A DNA stretch of 7,290 nucleotides from an uncultured Clostridia bacterium (lineage in GTDB: Bacteria; Bacillota; Clostridia; TANB77; CAG-508): contig CAKOZB010000070.1 in assembly GCA_934131055.1 (NCBI GenBank), forward strand, positions 1 to 7,290. Direction: 5' to 3'. This document shows, in pieces, positions 5,456 through 7,290 of this stretch (positions within the stretch are counted from its first letter, which is position 1; every line of letters starts with the position of its first letter). Under the pieces are notes generated by a model. That model was not told the DNA's origin. It saw only the letters and a program-made list of their open reading frames with translations, and did not search any database. The translations under genes and the position numbers were made by a program.

Positions 5456-6118
5456 ATGAAAAAAATTTTACTAGTAGAAGACAATGAGGCTATTCAGAAA
5501 GGGCTAAAATATTCATTAGAGCAAGAAAAATTTGTAGTAGAACTTGCAAGTGATGTAAAGACTGCTAAGGACAAGCTTGTCAAAAGTGAGTTTAACCTAA
5601 TAATATTAGATGTAATGCTTCCAGATGGAAGTGGTTTTGAATTGTGCAGAGATATTAAGAAAAATATGACGATTCCGATATTATTTTTAACAGCAAAAGA
5701 CGAAGAACAAGATATTGTAAATGGGTTTGATTTAGGAGCAGACGATTATGTCGTAAAACCTTTTAGACCACGAGAGTTAATATCAAGAATAAATAATATT
5801 TTAAGAAGATATGAAAAAGAAGAAAGCAATAAACTACAGGCAGGAAATGTAATAATAGATTTAGATGCATCCAGAGTATATGTGGGCCAGAAAGAAATTG
5901 TATTTACAGCACTTGAATACAAAATTTTAGTACTGTTGTTCTCTAATATGGGAAAGACTGTAACAAGAGAGAATATTTTAGATAAAATCTGGGATGTGGC
6001 AGGAAACTTTGTAAACGACAATACGCTTACTGTTTATGTAAAAAGAATAAGAGCAAAACTCGGAGAAAATGATGTAATTAAAACTATTAAAGGAATTGGA
6101 TACAGAGTTGAAAAGTAA
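5456..6118 (+). CDS. OmpR/PhoB-family response regulator (VanR-like)
   Basis: This 220-residue DNA-binding response regulator is the usual length for the family. The N-terminal receiver domain (about 1-118) has the acidic pair Glu8-Asp9, the phospho-acceptor Asp52 in LIILDVMLPDGSG, the switch Thr79 in FLTAKD, and Lys101 in VVKPFRPREL. The C-terminal winged helix (about 128-219) has the expected LEYKILVLLFSNMGKTVTRE, LTVYVKRIRAKLGE and the terminal IKGIGYRV. Once phosphorylated by the kinase encoded 17 bases downstream, it should bind promoter direct repeats and change transcription. Its sequence type resembles VanR-like regulators that control envelope-stress or ABC transporter genes in Clostridia, but the target cannot be read from here. 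The start has AGGGGA at 5445-5450, 5 bases before the ATG. I found no convincing -35/-10 pair directly upstream. Confidence 0.95.
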   Translation: MKKILLVEDNEAIQKGLKYSLEQEKFVVELASDVKTAKDKLVKSEFNLIILDVMLPDGSGFELCRDIKKNMTIPILFLTAKDEEQDIVNGFDLGADDYVVKPFRPRELISRINNILRRYEKEESNKLQAGNVIIDLDASRVYVGQKEIVFTALEYKILVLLFSNMGKTVTRENILDKIWDVAGNFVNDNTLTVYVKRIRAKLGENDVIKTIKGIGYRVEK

Positions 6119-6120
6119 GC

Positions 6121-6138
6121 AGGGAGTGAGAATAAATG
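6121..6138 (+). promoter_or_regulatory. Ribosome binding site defining the kinase start
   Basis: AGGGAG at 6121-6126 lies 9 bases before ATG 6136. The regulator stop at 6116-6118 leaves a 17-base gap, with no room for a separate promoter, so regulator and kinase are read from one message. Confidence 0.75.
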
Positions 6139-7290
6139 GAAAAAGTTAAAATTGCAATATGCGGAGCATGCTTAGTAATTGTTGCAATATTGGGATATTG
6201 TTATATTTCAAAAAAGCAGAATGAAAAATACGAATATATAATAAATTCAGCAATATCAAATATAGTTGATACAGTAATAGAAAAATATCCAGATGTAAGA
6301 GAAGAAGAGATATTGAATATATTAAGAAATACTAAAAATAACAAAAACAATATAATAAAAAAATATGGTTATTTAGATAATGAAAATTATATAAAAAAAT
6401 TAGAAGATGAAAAAAATGTAGACAGAAAAATAAACATATTATATATTTCAATATTTGGAATTGTAATTATATTAATTGTAATATATTACAATAATAAAAA
6501 AGAAATCAGAATAAGAGAAGTAAATCAATATTTAAATGAAGTAAACAGAGGCAACTACAAGCTAAAAATAGAAGAAAACGGAGAAGATGAAATATCAAGA
6601 TTAAGAAATGAATTGTATAAAACTACAATATTATTAAGAGAAACTGCTGAAAATAGTGAAAAAGAAAAAGTGAGCCTAAGTAATTCTTTGGCAGACATAT
6701 CACACCAAATAAAAACGCCAATTACATCAATGAGAATAATGCTAGATAATATAGAAGACAATCCAAATATGGACAGTAAAACTAGAGAGGAGTTCATAAA
6801 AGAAATAAGTAAACAGGTTGACTGGATTTCTTCTTTGGTAATCTCATTACTGAAACTTGCAAAATTTGATGCAGGTGCTATTGTAATGAAAAATGAAGAA
6901 ATAAATGTAAAAGACTTAATTGATAAAGCAGTTTCAAATTTAGCAATAATACTAGATGTAAAAAATATAAAAATAATTTCTAATATAGACGAAGCGGCTA
7001 CAATAAATGCCGACTACAATTGGCAACTAGAAGCAATTACAAACATAATAAAAAATGCTGTGGAACATAGTAATGATAATTCTAACATTTATATAAATGT
7101 GGAAAATACGAGTGTGTTCGTAAAAATACAGATTAAAGATGAAGGAGAAGGAATAAGTAAGAAAGACATAAATCATATATTTGAAAGATTTTATAAATCA
7201 AAAAATAGTTCTGAAAATAGTATTGGTATTGGACTTTCACTCGCAAAAACAATAATAGAAAAAGCAAACGGATATATCAAGGTTGAGTCG
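6136..7290 (+). CDS. Sensor histidine kinase (3' partial)
   Basis: The reading frame is open for 385 codons to the right edge and pairs with the response regulator just upstream. The N-terminus has one membrane helix at about 4-24, an extracytoplasmic segment of only about 74 residues (25-98), and a second helix at about 99-118. A HAMP-like linker (about 119-170) follows. The dimerisation domain has the phospho-acceptor His190 in ADISHQIKTPITSM. The ATP-binding domain shows the N box NIIKNAVEHS (Asn303 and Asn307), the G1 box DEGEGI (335-340), the F box FERFYK (349-354) and the G2 box GIGLSLAK (364-371). Few residues should be missing after VES at the edge. The start ATG has AGGGAG at 6121-6126. 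The short sensor domain contains no recognisable ligand-binding fold; such kinases often sense cell-wall-active or membrane-active peptides, sometimes through a partner transporter. Confidence 0.93.
   Translation, partial: MEKVKIAICGACLVIVAILGYCYISKKQNEKYEYIINSAISNIVDTVIEKYPDVREEEILNILRNTKNNKNNIIKKYGYLDNENYIKKLEDEKNVDRKINILYISIFGIVIILIVIYYNNKKEIRIREVNQYLNEVNRGNYKLKIEENGEDEISRLRNELYKTTILLRETAENSEKEKVSLSNSLADISHQIKTPITSMRIMLDNIEDNPNMDSKTREEFIKEISKQVDWISSLVISLLKLAKFDAGAIVMKNEEINVKDLIDKAVSNLAIILDVKNIKIISNIDEAATINADYNWQLEAITNIIKNAVEHSNDNSNIYINVENTSVFVKIQIKDEGEGISKKDINHIFERFYKSKNSSENSIGIGLSLAKTIIEKANGYIKVES

Overview
The window is a stretch of AT-rich DNA (by eye roughly 30% GC) with every recognisable gene on the + strand. 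Strong purine-rich ribosome binding sites, heavy use of AAA, ATA, TTA and AGA codons, and a CwlJ/GerQ-type spore germination pair point to an endospore-forming member of the Clostridia. The sequence alone does not allow a genus or species call.

Layout: (1) positions 1-3154 hold the 3' part of a MacB-type ABC transporter ATPase, with its Walker A lost off the window edge. It is translationally coupled by a 1-nt overlap to an 888-residue FtsX-family permease, and an intrinsic terminator at 3185-3220 closes this operon. (2) Positions 3221-3371 form a compact leader. It has an extended -10 promoter, a hairpin predicted at the very 5' end of the transcript, a 19-codon upstream ORF with a good ribosome binding site, and then a flippase-like membrane protein (UPF0104 / LPG-synthase transmembrane family) in the same frame after a single TAA. 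(3) Positions 4486-5391 hold a small cortex-lytic hydrolase of the SleB/CwlJ family followed by a GerQ-like coat protein. The hydrolase start codon lies inside a perfect 13-bp inverted repeat whose loop carries its ribosome binding site and a -10-like element. (4) Positions 5456-7290 hold an OmpR-type response regulator and the start of its partner histidine kinase, which runs off the right edge.

Three functional modules therefore sit side by side: membrane export or envelope-stress resistance (ABC pair plus flippase-like protein), spore germination (CwlJ hydrolase plus GerQ), and envelope sensing (two-component system). RR-HK pairs of this kind often occur in Clostridia next to MacB/FtsX-type ABC transporters and control them, so a link between module 4 and module 1, or to an ABC pair just beyond the right edge, is plausible but not shown here. 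CwlJ and GerQ are known partners in Bacillus, where GerQ is needed for CwlJ to be placed in the spore coat, so genes 4531-4977 and 5053-5391 form the tightest functional link in the window.

No gap exceeds 300 bases; the longest gene-free stretch is 3155-3371 (217 bases), and it is dense with regulatory structure. I saw no tRNA, rRNA, transposase gene or CRISPR array. The most unusual feature is that two unrelated genes (the leader ORF at 3303 and the hydrolase at 4531) share one architecture: an inverted repeat with the ribosome binding site in the loop and the start codon in the 3' arm.
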